Positions 21,201 to 32,865 of a DNA stretch of 64,000 nucleotides are shown in pieces. Positions within the stretch are counted from its first letter, which is position 1. Each line of letters starts with the position of its first letter. Origin of the DNA: Lepidodermella squamata (Eukaryota > Gastrotricha); assembly GCA_047495785.1 (NCBI GenBank), contig JBLDXI010000021.1:2356001-2420000 (forward strand). Reading direction: 5' to 3'. A program made the position numbers and the translations under genes. The notes under the pieces were generated by a model. The model ran no database searches. It was not told the origin of the DNA and saw only the letters and a list, made by a program, of their open reading frames with translations.

Positions 21201-23654
21201 GGTCAGGAATTTCGCTGGTTGATGCAACGTTTAGCAACAGGTCGACACTTGTGATCTGGACCACCGAATCGTTGTTAGGCGACGTGTCAGGGTCATGCAC
21301 CTGGAAAACGCAGTTGGGAACAACGCCCAACGTCTCTTCAGCTACGGTTGCAACGGAGCAGCTAGTGGGCAGAAAAGTTGGACCGTTGTCATTCACATCG
21401 AGCAGTTTAATGCGAACAACAGCGCTATCTGACAGCCCGCCGCCGTCGACGGCGCTGACGAAAAGTAGAAATTCGGATGTCATCTCGCGGTCGAGAGCTT
21501 GCCGGCCAACGCCAACACTGACAGTCAAGGATCCTGTCAGAGGGTCGAGATCGAATGGCAGCGCCAGATGTTGCATAGCCCCACCTTCGGAATTAGCGAT
21601 ATTAGAAGTCGAAATCGAGTAGGTAATCACGCCAAAACGATCAGGATCTGTATCGATTGCCTGTAATAATTTTCATCATTCGAAATTTTCCAAAAAATAT
21701 ATAAAAAATTAATTACGCCAATCTTTCCGACGAAAAGACCTTGCTCGGCATTTTCCATCACCTCGAAGGTGTAGGACTTCTTCTCGAAACGCGGTGCCTC
21801 GGTGTTGGCTGGTTGGATGGCAATGTTTACAACGGCCGTGGAATAACGCCGCTGGCCCCGCGCGTCCGGGAACACAGCTTCGGCTTTCAACTCGGCCGTC
21901 CACGTTGTGCCACTCAACGACTGAAGCAGGGTGTTGTTGGTGGTGGGTAGCAGTTCAACTAAAGTGGTTCCAGTAGCCACCGGTGGAACCACATTAAATA
22001 GTGACGGGCCATTTTCCGCAACTATTGACAGCTTGAAAACCGAGTTGCTACCCTAAAAAAAATTAACAAAAATAATAATAAGATGGTTAAAATACACTCG
22101 AACGCACTTCATCTATGTCAGTGACTCGGATACTTGTGTCGCCAGATGGTACTATGTTCCATTTCCCGGTTGCTGGAATCCAAACAGCAGTTAGGGCGTA
22201 AACTTTGGCCGAGAAAACAGGATCGTTGTCGTCAATGTCTGCCACTTTAACGATGACAGTGGCAATCGAAGCCGCGTTGTACGAGTAGCCTGATTTTGTT
22301 TGTGGTGATTTATTGATCTCTCGAGCTTCGACCTCCAGCCGTATCTCACCGTTAGGCAGCTGCTGGATATCGCTCGACTCGCGATCTATCGCCGCTGTCA
22401 GCCAGATGCGGCCGGTTTTACTGTCAATGGCGAAGTAAGACTTGAGCGATTCACTGCCTTTCACGCTGATAATGCTGAAAAACAACGTGCTGTTGATTAG
22501 GTAATCGCCATCACGTGCCGTTAATTGCACGACTTCGGTGGAGGGTTTCGCGTCCTCGGGCAACGTCACAGTGTAAATCGGGAGAGAAAATACCGGTGGC
22601 GCATCGTCTACGTCGTTAACAAGCACGACAATGTCGAGGTAATCGGTCAGTCCGGACTGGCCCGGTCCGCCCCGAGCGTCCTGAGCTTGCAGTGCCACAA
22701 CGTAAGACTGGACAACTTCAAAGTCCAACACGCCCGAAACAATCAGGCAGCAGACCACTTCCTGGCTGACATATGCGGTTTTTGTCTCGTTGCAGTTGAC
22801 ACGGAAGCTTGGCAAGGAAGACCCTGGTACATAAACCGGGGCAACGGGTGGTTTCACGGATAAAATTGTGACTTTGATCTCGACGTTGATTGAAGAAAAG
22901 TCACCGTCGAGCACCCTGAACCTTGTAATGCACTTCGAGTCGTACGAACCCTCGTCGATGCGAGCGATCGTTGTTGATATGTTAGCCCCGGCGCTTTTGT
23001 AATCGAGAAAACGAGGCGCGACGTCGTTGACATTGATCAGCCAGATCGGCGCTATTGAGTGATTGAAAAAATGAAGATGAGGGGTAACGTAGCCTCCGCC
23101 AGAGTCTGATTGATGAGCAGCAGCAACACCAAAGTTGATTGAAGGGATTTTATGCGTGCGGTACTCTTCGATGTTGACCGGTTCGCGTATGCATATGTGC
23201 ACGGCCGTGTGGTTCAGCTGTTCGAAAGTGAGGTGGCGAGAGCCGAACGGGTCGAAAAAGCGCCAAACGTAGACTGGTGGCGCTGCGGTCGGCGATGGCG
23301 TCGACATGGATTGCTTCACGTAAGGCTCGTTCACCGATAGAGTTGGGCCGTCGAAACAGAAACCCTTCTCGAAAGCTTCGCTGATTGTCAGCGGATTGGT
23401 TGTCGATCGGACTTTACCGTTAATTAAAATCGCATAATGACCGCTCGCAGATACAGCTGGAAAAATGGTAACATTTAATAAGAGAGAAAAGTGACGAATT
23501 TAATAATTTTTCAATTAATCAGGGTAAACATATAGTAACTTCCTATTAATCCTCCTAAATAAAAGAAAATCAGCTCACCTGGAAGAAGGACGAGCGTTAA
23601 AATGAAGGATAGGCGCGTCATCGTTTGTGTGTAATTGATTATCGCGTTCGCCAT
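15292..23654 (-). CDS. Large transmembrane cadherin with about 13 extracellular repeats
   Basis: Calcium-dependent adhesion receptor. Exons, 5' to 3' on the minus strand: 23579-23654, 22108-23456, 21717-22052, 21079-21660, 19935-21023, 17979-19673, 17677-17918, 17446-17626, 17124-17392, 16806-16849, 16173-16509, 15745-16009, and 15292-15574, whose exact join is unclear. Phases agree through the twelfth exon. The protein is about 2,240 residues, with a signal peptide at residues 1-25. Repeat-boundary motifs recur: VNDVAPRF, VNDVDDAPPVF, ADIDDNDPVF, DVNDNGPTF, TDINDNAPE, TDVNDATPQF, DINDCVPTF, DINDNAPVF. A non-cadherin membrane-proximal region of roughly 140 residues follows, then a transmembrane segment near 1909-1937 (FLSIVIVSFLTMSILILVAAF). 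Reading through the donor at 17123 instead gives a short tail with a stop at 17006 (1,978 residues). The membrane-proximal region recalls that of protocadherin-15-like proteins, but I cannot assign orthology. The last exon must be entered out of phase or through another acceptor, so the tail sequence is provisional. Confidence 0.88.
17006..17123 (-). CDS. Retained segment giving a short cadherin cytoplasmic tail (alternative 3' end)
   Basis: If the donor at 17123 (GTACGC) is ignored, the transmembrane exon stays open for about 38 more codons and ends at a stop at 17006. This tail starts KYAKEAAEH, contains a CNASSSSTGC stretch and ends SDAKFT. If the donor is used, the sequence instead runs KYHRKMRALEILLTA into the longer tail. 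Both are in frame. I saw no AATAAA close downstream on this strand, so the spliced form may be the major one. Confidence 0.45.
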
Positions 23655-26600
23655 TTGGCTCGGTAAATAGAAATGATCGAGCGATTGCGACGATAACAGT
23701 AAACCAGTTCGTACATTCGAAAAAACCAGAAAATCACATCGAAATATTCTAGATTGTGAAAAGTAACAATTTTGTATAATATTTATTCAATTTAAGAATT
23801 TGCCGATATTTACGACAGATTCTAGGATACTATAAAACCCACTCGACCTTTGTTGCTTATTGCTTATTGTTTATTTCGGGGGGCGCGACGCATCGACGGC
23901 GACGACTCGTTGAGAGACAATAGCAGCGGAGATAATATTATGGTGGTGCGGAAATGTAATAATTGACATGCGAGATAGGCGCGCGCGCGTGAAGACCCTA
24001 ATTATTTATACTATCAACTAATGCCGCGAAATGAACTATGTTGAAATTTATTAGAGGCGTAATCACGGCCGTCGCGGATCCGGACATAGGGCATAGTAGT
24101 TAAAAACGGGTGTCGGAAAATAATGACGCCATCGCAACCAGACCGGGTAGCGTCGGCCCTGGTGTCATCCTACTGAACCGATATTGCTACAAAAACTGAT
24201 GAGGTCAAGCGGTTGGCATTAATGTTTCAACAAGGCGTTTCAACAACAAAAACGGCAACAAGCCAAACGCCGGCAAACCGGCGCGCCACGTTTGTGCCGC
24301 ACAGAATTTAGATTGCCGGCCGCGGCCGGGCGGGTGGGTGGCCTGGCGCGATTTTCGATTAGAAATCCCGCGCCGATGGTGATGAATGAATAAATGAAGG
24401 AATGAATGAATGAAAACATAACTGGGCAGCAAAATACAGAGCAGGCGCTTCCGGTGATTTGACGACCGACATCATGACACCGCGCGTCATCTTCGCGTAT
24501 AAGAGACCGCGCTATCGCCTCTAATAAATATCGCACGCCCGACAGAAAGCGAACTCTTGTAAATTTTTAATGAATAAATAAAAGTTCGCAGCAGTTTCGA
24601 CGCGCCCAAGCCGCGGGCACGGGCGATCATCGCTAATACAATAAAGTCTGCGTTTAATAGCGAGAAATCATCGCGGGAGCAACCCCGCCGCTGCCGACGA
24701 CGACGACGACGGATCATTGCGCGTTCAGACAGCCGTCGACTGCTGAGTTTTGCCCACAACGAAGACAACGGCCGCAACAACAACAACAACAGCGCGGCGC
24801 AAGAATCCGGCTGCGTTCGCGTTCCTAAATTTTTAACGCGCATCATTTACACCGCTCGACATCTTGAAGAGGTCGGCTCGAGTAATCACAACAACAACTC
24901 CACATCGTAGAGCCATCATCACGCCTAAATGGCTGGGAATGTCACAGCCTCGCTGAAATCGAGCCGCGATCCTATTCGTGTCTAAATGATAATTGTTGTC
25001 GCCAAAATAATCGGCGTTGAATGAGTGGCGCGCGCTCACGATCAACAAGTTGTTTTTGCAATTAATGAACCCTCCTCGTCAAGAGGCGGCGCTGGATAAT
25101 TTTCACTGAAAATTCCTACTAGGTGAATGAATAAGCGAAGGATGTTCATTTACAAGTATGACGTGTGAGGACGGCGCGCCGCTCTAAACGCGTGTTTGAG
25201 GACAAGCGAAGACGAAGAAAAAATCACGACCTGACCTTACTGACAGCCCAAGCAAAAAGTTTCCCACCGCGCACTGCCAAACGGCAAACAGGAGACAAAC
25301 GTCGTCGGGCGTTTATTTACCGGTTGTTCTGATAGCCCGGCTGGGACGTTTCTTACGTGCACAAATCTTGTCGTAAATAACAAAAATAATAAGTGCATAG
25401 TAACGCGATCGAACAGCCAATCGACGGTAGGTAGGTAATTATCGCTTGTTTGCTGCGCTATTCTCGACCTCTCGAGCACATGTTGATGTTTATGGCCTGC
25501 CGCAATTGCGGCCAATTACGGCAAACAAAAATTGCCGCCCGTCCACTCACGATGCGGCAAGAAAAAAAGTAGCGCTTTTTAAAAATCAATCGCCATAGCG
25601 AGGAGCCGACTTGCGTTTTAATGCGCAGTAAACATGCGCTTACAGTCAATATTTGGCAATTTGACACCCTATTCGCGACGAGAAAATCGACTAGGCTCAC
25701 CTGTCGTCGACGACTTTTCTGCGGGGACTGCGCGGGGACTAACTACGAAACCGGCTAACAAACAAAAACAGAGACAACAACGCTGTAATGATGCGCTATC
25801 GATGCTGTAATATTTGTAACGCGCGCAGCAATTAATGACCGGCGAGCGAGAGGAAAAAATTTAGTCGCCACAGGCTAATCAATGCAAAAATGATGAAGCA
25901 TAACGTACGACACAGCGCGCGTTGTGTAAATAAATTCGCGGCGATGATAACAGCGGCAGAACTGTCGACTAGCCTAAAAATCAAATTTAATTTTAAATAC
26001 TGCTAGCTATTATTACTAAACAGCAAAACTATTTAGTTTTTCGGGGAAACGATACCCCACCAACATCATAATCACGTGTACTACAGCGGTGTTGATGCAT
26101 TTAATAAACGGTAATAGCGCTCGTTGTTTTGTGCCTAAGGCTGACCTGCGGCAAAATTATTACACGGCTAGAGTCAGGCGGGGTCAATGATCGGCTCCGT
26201 CTAGCGCGATCAGTCCTGAGTGACCTGAAACTTGCTTAACAACTGACACAAAACTGCGCCAGTGCACGCGTGCGGCGAAACAGTGTCAAAACGTGCATTA
26301 GATTTGAGGACGTTTCGAACACAACCAGAGACGAAATCGTGAGTCAAGTTAAGGGATTGCGCAAGCCAGGTATGGCAATAACAATAAATAATGCAGTAAC
26401 AAATATCGGGGCAGGGCATGCAACGCGCTGCGCCGACTTGTGAGCGACAAATTTATAACGAGAACATGGCTTCAGCAATTAATTATACGAGGCAATTCTT
26501 CGGTTGAGCGTGTAATGAATCACCCATCAAACAGCGATCATTTTTCCAACATTTAGTTGTTTTCATGAGAAAATGGCAAAAATAATTGTTATTACAGAGC

Positions 26601-29065
26601 TGAGCAATAATTGGACAGGAGTTTCAGTCAACTCGTATCAACATGCATCGGCTAATGTATCTCGTTAATCATAAGTGGGATAACAATCTAAAGGCAAGTG
26701 AAAGGTGGCTGCCAGCGATTTGTTAACCAACAGCAAAAACATAGCATGGTAAAAGCGGCAACTTAAACCATTTGGCCGAATGCAACATCTTTATGGGCTG
26801 ATGAAAATGCTGTTTTTTTCTCGAGCGGCTCAGTGCCTCTGCAGTTAATGATGCGAATTTATATCGGAAAAATAAACACAGCCAGCGATCATCAGACACG
26901 AGCAAGGTGAAAAAAGAGAGCGTAAGACGCACCCTGAATGTAGTTGTTTTTTTTCTATTTGGACAGACGCAAGTCTCTCGAATACAAACATCCATTGTCC
27001 GAAGGCTAATTAAGGTGGTTAGCGCAAAATCAATCGCCTTTTAAATCCAATTTCAAAACGAATTACACAGAATATTAGGGATAAGTGAACAGGCAAATTG
27101 GCTTAAACCTCTGGCGACGCGGCGATGCAAAACTTGTTATTATTTACGACAAACAAAAATAGTCGTGGTTCGATCACGCACTTGTTTCAACAAAATACGC
27201 AATAAAACGATATAAAATGGTTGGAAACGAGCCGTTCAGAGAGTAAAACAACATAGAGCATTCATTTTTCAACATTAACTAAAAATTCGGGGCAAATGGC
27301 GCGGCGATTAGGCGTAGATTATATCCAAATCGATCGATGTTTACGCGCAGCACTTCGATGTTGTTGTTGTCGTCTTATATCATTGCATGGGAAGAAATTT
27401 ATGAACACGGCGCCAAGATCTCTCATTCAGCACGCACCGAATGTCGCGCTCGCTCAGCGCAAAGAAATCATCTCATCCGTTGCGCGTGTTGAAAAATAAC
27501 AATAAGAGCGCGCCTTTCGTTTCTACCAAATATCGCGTATTTAAAATAATTTAACCATCATCTAGAAAAGAAACAGGACTAAGACACAAGATGGCCTGCC
27601 TGCCCGCCATATTGACAAGGAAATAATAATCATGTAAATGGGCGGGGCCTATTTTCTCCCGCAACAAAGCAGTCGGGGTGCTGTTTGGCGCATCATCTTG
27701 GCGTTGTTATGATGTGGATGATATTGAACGGAAATGCTCGATGGCTATCTCCCGCTCTTGGCCTGTTAGCCGCTAAGCCGCAGTTGCCACAACGCACGAG
27801 ATACAAAACAGCAGCGCGAAAATTGTTTACCCATCAACGCCAGATCTGTCGTCAAAAACCTGAGTTGAAATATTGTAGAAAAAATCAGATAGGTGTTCAC
27901 TAAGCACCAATTCATGCATCTGCTTAATCCGATCGGAATTTCGCAGTAAATAGATAACAGCAGATAATATTGCAGTTATTGCCGTCATGTTCGTAAACCG
28001 AATATCAGTAATAGCATAATTCTCATTTGACCTTTCGTTACTTCCGCTCGGCGTGCAGGTGCCTCCATTTTTTGCACGCGCGCCGGCAGGTGCAGTTACA
28101 TATACCGCGGTTATTATTATTAATGATACCTATGTTAAGTACCATCTAAAAAATATATCTGTCAAAATAGTGATATAATAAACTGAGAATACAGCTCATC
28201 ATTGAGTGACAATCGACGCATTAACCCGATCATCGGAGGGCATGCGTGAAGCTAAATGAAAAAGTAACCAAAAATAACGTAGCAAAAGGGCAGTGGAGTG
28301 CATAAAAAATGGTCTGCGGTTGTTCAATGAATAGCCGATCACCACTGCATGAAAAACTCAACGGCACGTGTGTGGAACGATCAGTAACGCTTAATAGGAT
28401 GCAGAATTACGATGTTACTGGCTGGCAGCCGGAGCCGGCAATGTCTGGTGTGGAATGGCTGGCGTTTTTAAGGTCAACCTAACGCTTCTTACCCGGTTAT
28501 TAGAGCCTCAAATTTTGATATTTAGCTGGAAATTGTTTGCTCAACCTCTCGACACGCGTTCGCTAACAAAAACACGCTAACGAGTCCGGTGCAATAAAAC
28601 GGGACACAACGGGCGCGCCGCCTCTGTTCGAGCGCTTTCCGATAAAATATGCACATTATTTAATTAGTTCCACTAACGCGTTGTTCTGTCGATGTGCAGC
28701 AATATCTTCGCCAATGTTTGCTAAGCCCAATCTCAACTTAGGTCACCACTAAGTTAACGAGACGTAAGTACTCATTGTGAAACAAGAAACACAGGTAACA
28801 AATGCTCCATTTTACTTTCAATCATGGCTTCCACAATTTTATAAAAGTAACGAGAACGCAGCAATATTTTACAAAATATCATTTCGTACGAAGGGCTGAC
28901 CGGGGCAGTGCTACGATGGGGATCTAGTAAGGCTAGAACGATCTCACTTCGTAAGCTCAACAATGCCTCGTGTTGGCCAGATATATTATCAACTTATACG
29001 TAAAAACCAGAAAATAACGTTAGTTCCAAACACATTTTCGTTCAAGGCACGATTGTGTAATAAGA
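23655..29065. other. 5.4 kb gene-free region upstream of the cadherin gene
   Basis: No exon chain could be built on either strand. The sequence contrasts with its surroundings in having many GCGCG and CGACG stretches mixed with AT-rich blocks. It also holds a GAATGAATGAATG-type tandem repeat near 24385-24418 and a CGA run near 24698-24712. It should contain the cadherin promoter and probably distal control elements, and at its far end the 3' untranslated region of the phosphorylase kinase gene. Confidence 0.5.
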
Positions 29066-30406
29066 TTACATCGCGACAGCGGACCGTTTTAAGGTCATTT
29101 CGAACATCGCCGCACGGTTCTGAACGTCATGCTTCTTGACCCAGTGACCGTAGACGTTGAACGCAACTGCATCCAAGAGTTTTCTTGCCAGCCTGTCGCG
29201 GTAAGGGTCTGAACGAAGGAGATGTAGAGACAGGCCAGGTGATCGGCTTTCTCTAAGTCTGCGGCATGCAATAATGGTGAAAGCAGCGGCTCGGAAGTGT
29301 CCGAGAAGAGAGCTTGATTCCACGGCGAACGTCTTGCCATCGCTCTGCTTTTGGGCGACATAAAATCTCAGGAAAGGATGCTGCAGAGCTTCGGCAGCTG
29401 TAAGGCGCTTTTTAGGATCAAGCAAAAGCACGCGTTTTATCAAGTCCTTGGGAGGATCAGGAATATGGGCCCATTCTTGAGCTTCGTCCATTGCATACTG
29501 ACCAGCCATAATCAAACGCAACATTCGCATTTGCTGACGATGATAGAATGGAGGAAAACCGACTAGCAAAGTGTACATGATAACCTGTCAAAAGCAATCC
29601 GATTTGATCAGCATTTGTATGTTTTGGAAATTAAACTTACACCACAAGCCCAAATATCTACTTCTCTGCCATAACCAGGCGCATCTTCGTACATTGCAGC
29701 GTTAAGAGTTTCAGGAGCGAGGTAGCTTGGAGTTCCGCAGAGTTCGCGTAATCTCGGAGCATCGTCCTCCAAGAAAACTGCGAATCCGAAATCAGAAACT
29801 TTGATGTTCAAGTTGTTGTCTAGCAGGATGTTTTCAGGTTTCACGTCCCGATGGACAATTTTGTGCGAGTGAATGTAATCAACGGCAGAGAAAAGTTGCA
29901 CCATCAGCTTTCGTGTCTGTCTCATTGATACTGTGACCTTCTCGTTCATGAAATCGAATAATTCTCCTCGAGGACATCTAAGTACAGGATATTAAATAAC
30001 AAATATTATTTACGTTTGAAGCAAACGTACAATTCGAACACAAGAAACATGTGCGTCGGGGTCGACAAAAAGTCGTAGAGCGCAACTGCAAAAAAATCAT
30101 CAACTCATATCCAGCCAAAGAAACAAAGCAAATCTTACTTATATTTGGATGACCTGCCAATTTTCGCAATACAGTAACTTCGTTCTGCGTGGCCCTGACA
30201 AAATCCTCCGCGTCATGTTCCATGTTATGTAACGCCGATACATCGATCATCTTTACAGCTACTTCTCGCCCACATCTTTTGTCCAAGCACAGCTTAACAA
30301 CGCTAGATAATCCATGACCAAGAACCTTTTCCCTAGGCTCATATTTCTCGTAGAATTCTCGAGCATTCAATAAACATAGTGATGCGTCTGTTATACCACC
30401 GGACAT
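29066..30406 (-). CDS. phkg: Phosphorylase b kinase gamma catalytic subunit
   Basis: Serine/threonine kinase that activates glycogen phosphorylase. Four exons on the minus strand: 30139-30406, 30031-30085, 29641-29977 and 29066-29584; all introns are GT-AG and in phase; 392 residues, close to the vertebrate 387-406. Kinase landmarks: glycine loop GHGLSSVV, VAVK lysine, catalytic HRDVKPEN, DFGFA, and GTPSYLAPE in the activation segment. That loop has no phosphorylated threonine requirement in the family, which is constitutively active unless held by other subunits. The C-terminal regulatory region has the family-specific AFNVYGHWVKKHDVQNRAAMFE, which in mammals binds calmodulin (delta subunit). 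The ATG at 30406 gives the usual short N-terminus. Acceptor-like sequence (ATTTAG) lies 10 bases before it. Confidence 0.96.
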
Positions 30407-31708
30407 TTTAAAGACCTAAATTCTGGCTAGCTGATATGATTGAAAAACAGTAATCATGAAAACATTCAGCATTATCAGCAAGTTTTTCTAAGCGTTAAAA
30501 ATTGAAGAATTATTATTGAACTTGAAGCAGGTTTGGGAGGTTAGCCTTTTTCTGCCTAAAATGGTAAGTAGGCGCTTGAATCGCGTAAAACCCCACAAAA
30601 TTCCTTCAAAATTGAATTTTCTAGTCTATCTTGCAATAATAACTAACCTAAATGGCTCAATCCGTGAATAATTCATAATTGGCGCCCATAATAAGGCGGT
30701 TACACGTAAAACGTAAAGCGTAGTACTTAGCCTGTCTTAGCGCAGCATCTTTGGTCATTATATTTCTATATTTGATTTATTTTTTTATTATAATACGTTT
30801 TTTGACAAATATCTAGATCAATGCAATTACTAGACTACTCAATACTAGATCAATACAATACAATCATTGGCATCTTTTCTGGCGCCTTCCGCTACATAGC
30901 GAAATTTGAGGCAAAAAAAAGCTATAGCGGCAGAAAACATTTCTCGGTTTTGGTTTGGAGGTTTGGAGGCTGCGCCATCATACCTTGGGGACCTCAGAAT
31001 TACTAAAAATTCTGACAGGGCAGCCTACAGCGTTCAAACGCTTCGTGGGGTTTCGCCGTCTTTGACGCGGCGCAAATTCAAGTAAACGGTCAACCTTCAA
31101 CATCTGCCGCGGTTGCTAGAGAGGTCACGGATAATCAGTCTAATCTGATAGTAGCTCACTTTTCGACGCCGTACGCCAAACTTGGTCGACATTCGGATGG
31201 TAAATGCATTATGATAAATGATAATTTGATCTTGATCTTGATCTCGATCTCTTATTCCATTGCCCACCGAGAACAACATTCGAAACACTCGCTGCTCGCT
31301 GCACGAAGCACGAAGCACGAAGCACGAAGCATGAAGCACGGAGAGCGACCGCAAAAAACGAACAAAACGAACTCGTTCGCCAAAAATGAAGCCTTTTTGC
31401 CACCCACAAATTCTAGTCAATTTGTCAAAAATATATTTTAATTAACTACCCTTAGTTTTAAAATTTAATGATTTAGCAACTACAAAAAATAAAGAAATTT
31501 TATATATGAAAACAAAATTTATGAAAGTGGCGGGCTTTTTCAGAGCCTGCTGGAACCTCCGCGTTTTCTTAGACGCCCGCAAGTCGCAAAGCCACCTATT
31601 TGTGGCGATTGTTTATTGGGCAGGTTTAGAGATTCGAACGGGAGATATTTCTCGCCTGGCATGATTGCGATTTAAAACTTACTTATTCCTTTTCAATAGT
31701 TCTTTTTA
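30407..31708. other. Intergenic region between divergent genes
   Basis: Contains the promoters of the minus-strand phosphorylase kinase gene and the plus-strand PGAM5 gene. A 7-base tandem repeat (GCACGAA) lies at about 31301-31340. No gene is supported, although the repeat opens short frames on both strands. Confidence 0.55.
31301..31340. repeat. 7-bp tandem repeat, about five copies of GCACGAA
   Basis: Four perfect copies are followed by one copy with a single change (GCATGAA) and a partial copy. A local microsatellite; no evidence of function. Confidence 0.85.
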
Positions 31709-32752
31709 ATGGGAGATAAACAGCCGGAGAAGCGCATAAATTCATCTGCGTTCAGGCGAAGCGGTATATTTCTCATCAGCGTGGCCGTTGGTGCCACCGC
31801 TGTTGGAGCATATTATTTGCTGCAAGCTAGCGATTCGAAAAATGGTGTGATATCTGTCTTACGTGAAAAGCTATGCGAAAAACTGCAGTGCTCATCGAGT
31901 CAGCATGAATGCGGGCAATGGGATCATACGTGGGATAAGTACATAATTTTGTTTCCTTTTACCTTTTGTTCCAACTGCCAACGGTGAATTGTTAGGAAAG
32001 CCCTTGCTCGTTTTCTCTCTGAAGATGGTTCCGAGCAAAAAGAGGGATCTGGAAAAAAGTCTACTGTGACCCGCCATCTCATCTTTGTTCGTCATGGGCA
32101 GTATCACGACACATTTAAAAACGATAGTGAACGCACTTTAACTACAAAGGGGCGTCAACAGGCTACTTATACGGGCAGGCGCCTAAGAGAAATGGGCCTG
32201 AAATTTGATGTTTTTGTCCATTCTACGATGCGCAGAGCCGTTGAAACAGCTGATTTGATTGCCAAAGAGCTGACGATGGACAGTTCAATTGAGGTGTCTC
32301 TCTCCGAAACCGATTTGCTCCGTGAGGGCCATCCTATTGTCCCGGTTCCTTACTTTGGGAAGTCGATTACTTCCAAGGACCAAGAGCGCATCGAAGCTGC
32401 CTTTGACAATTTTTTTCATCGGCCTCCGCCAACTCAGGTATGAATTCGAAATTCCCAATCGGAATGAAAAATACACATTTTACTGCAGACTAAAGATACA
32501 TACGAGCTGTATGTATGTCACGCCAATGTTATCCGCTATTTGGCCCTCCGGGCCTTGCAGCTCGCTCCAACTGCGTGGTTGCGATTTTCGATTGCCCACG
32601 CATCGATTACGTGGTACGTATTTTATTTCCACGTCGATCATGTTTACTGGATGGTTAATTTTCACAGGATTTCTATTCGCTCTGATGGTTCAGTTAGTTT
32701 GCGACGAATGGGCGAAGCCGGTCATATTCCTTGGGAACTGGAGTCCCGTTGA
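31709..32752 (+). CDS. pgam5: PGAM5-type mitochondrial Ser/Thr phosphatase
   Basis: Member of the histidine phosphatase superfamily acting as a protein phosphatase at mitochondrial membranes, with roles in mitochondrial quality control and cell death. Four exons: 31709-31938, 31996-32437, 32489-32613 and 32668-32752; phases match; 293 residues against 289 in human. An N-terminal transmembrane anchor lies near residues 19-42. The WDHTWDK motif, which drives multimer assembly in this family, spans the first junction. The catalytic core shows VRHGQY (nucleophilic His), TLTTKGRQQA, HSTMRRAVETA and VCHANVIRY (second catalytic His). The end HASITW..SIRSDGSVSLRRMGEAGHIP matches the family C-terminus. 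It is the first gene of a tightly spaced plus-strand trio of mitochondrial genes; the next start is 113 bases downstream. Confidence 0.95.
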
Positions 32753-32865
32753 AATTTCTTCAATGATTTGCTAAAGATATTGATCAAACCTGGCTAGCCG
32801 ATGTTTAATTATATCTTCTTCATAGCTTTCCGAGATAAAAAAAATGAATTTTAATAATTTTAGAG

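Noticed and set aside
24205-24846. Several overlapping minus-strand open frames upstream of the cadherin
   Set aside because: They arise from low-complexity GC-rich and tetranucleotide-repeat DNA and show no domain.
31209-31441. Open frames on both strands around the GCACGAA repeat
   Set aside because: A repeat unit of 7 bases opens all frames; the predicted peptides are repeats only.
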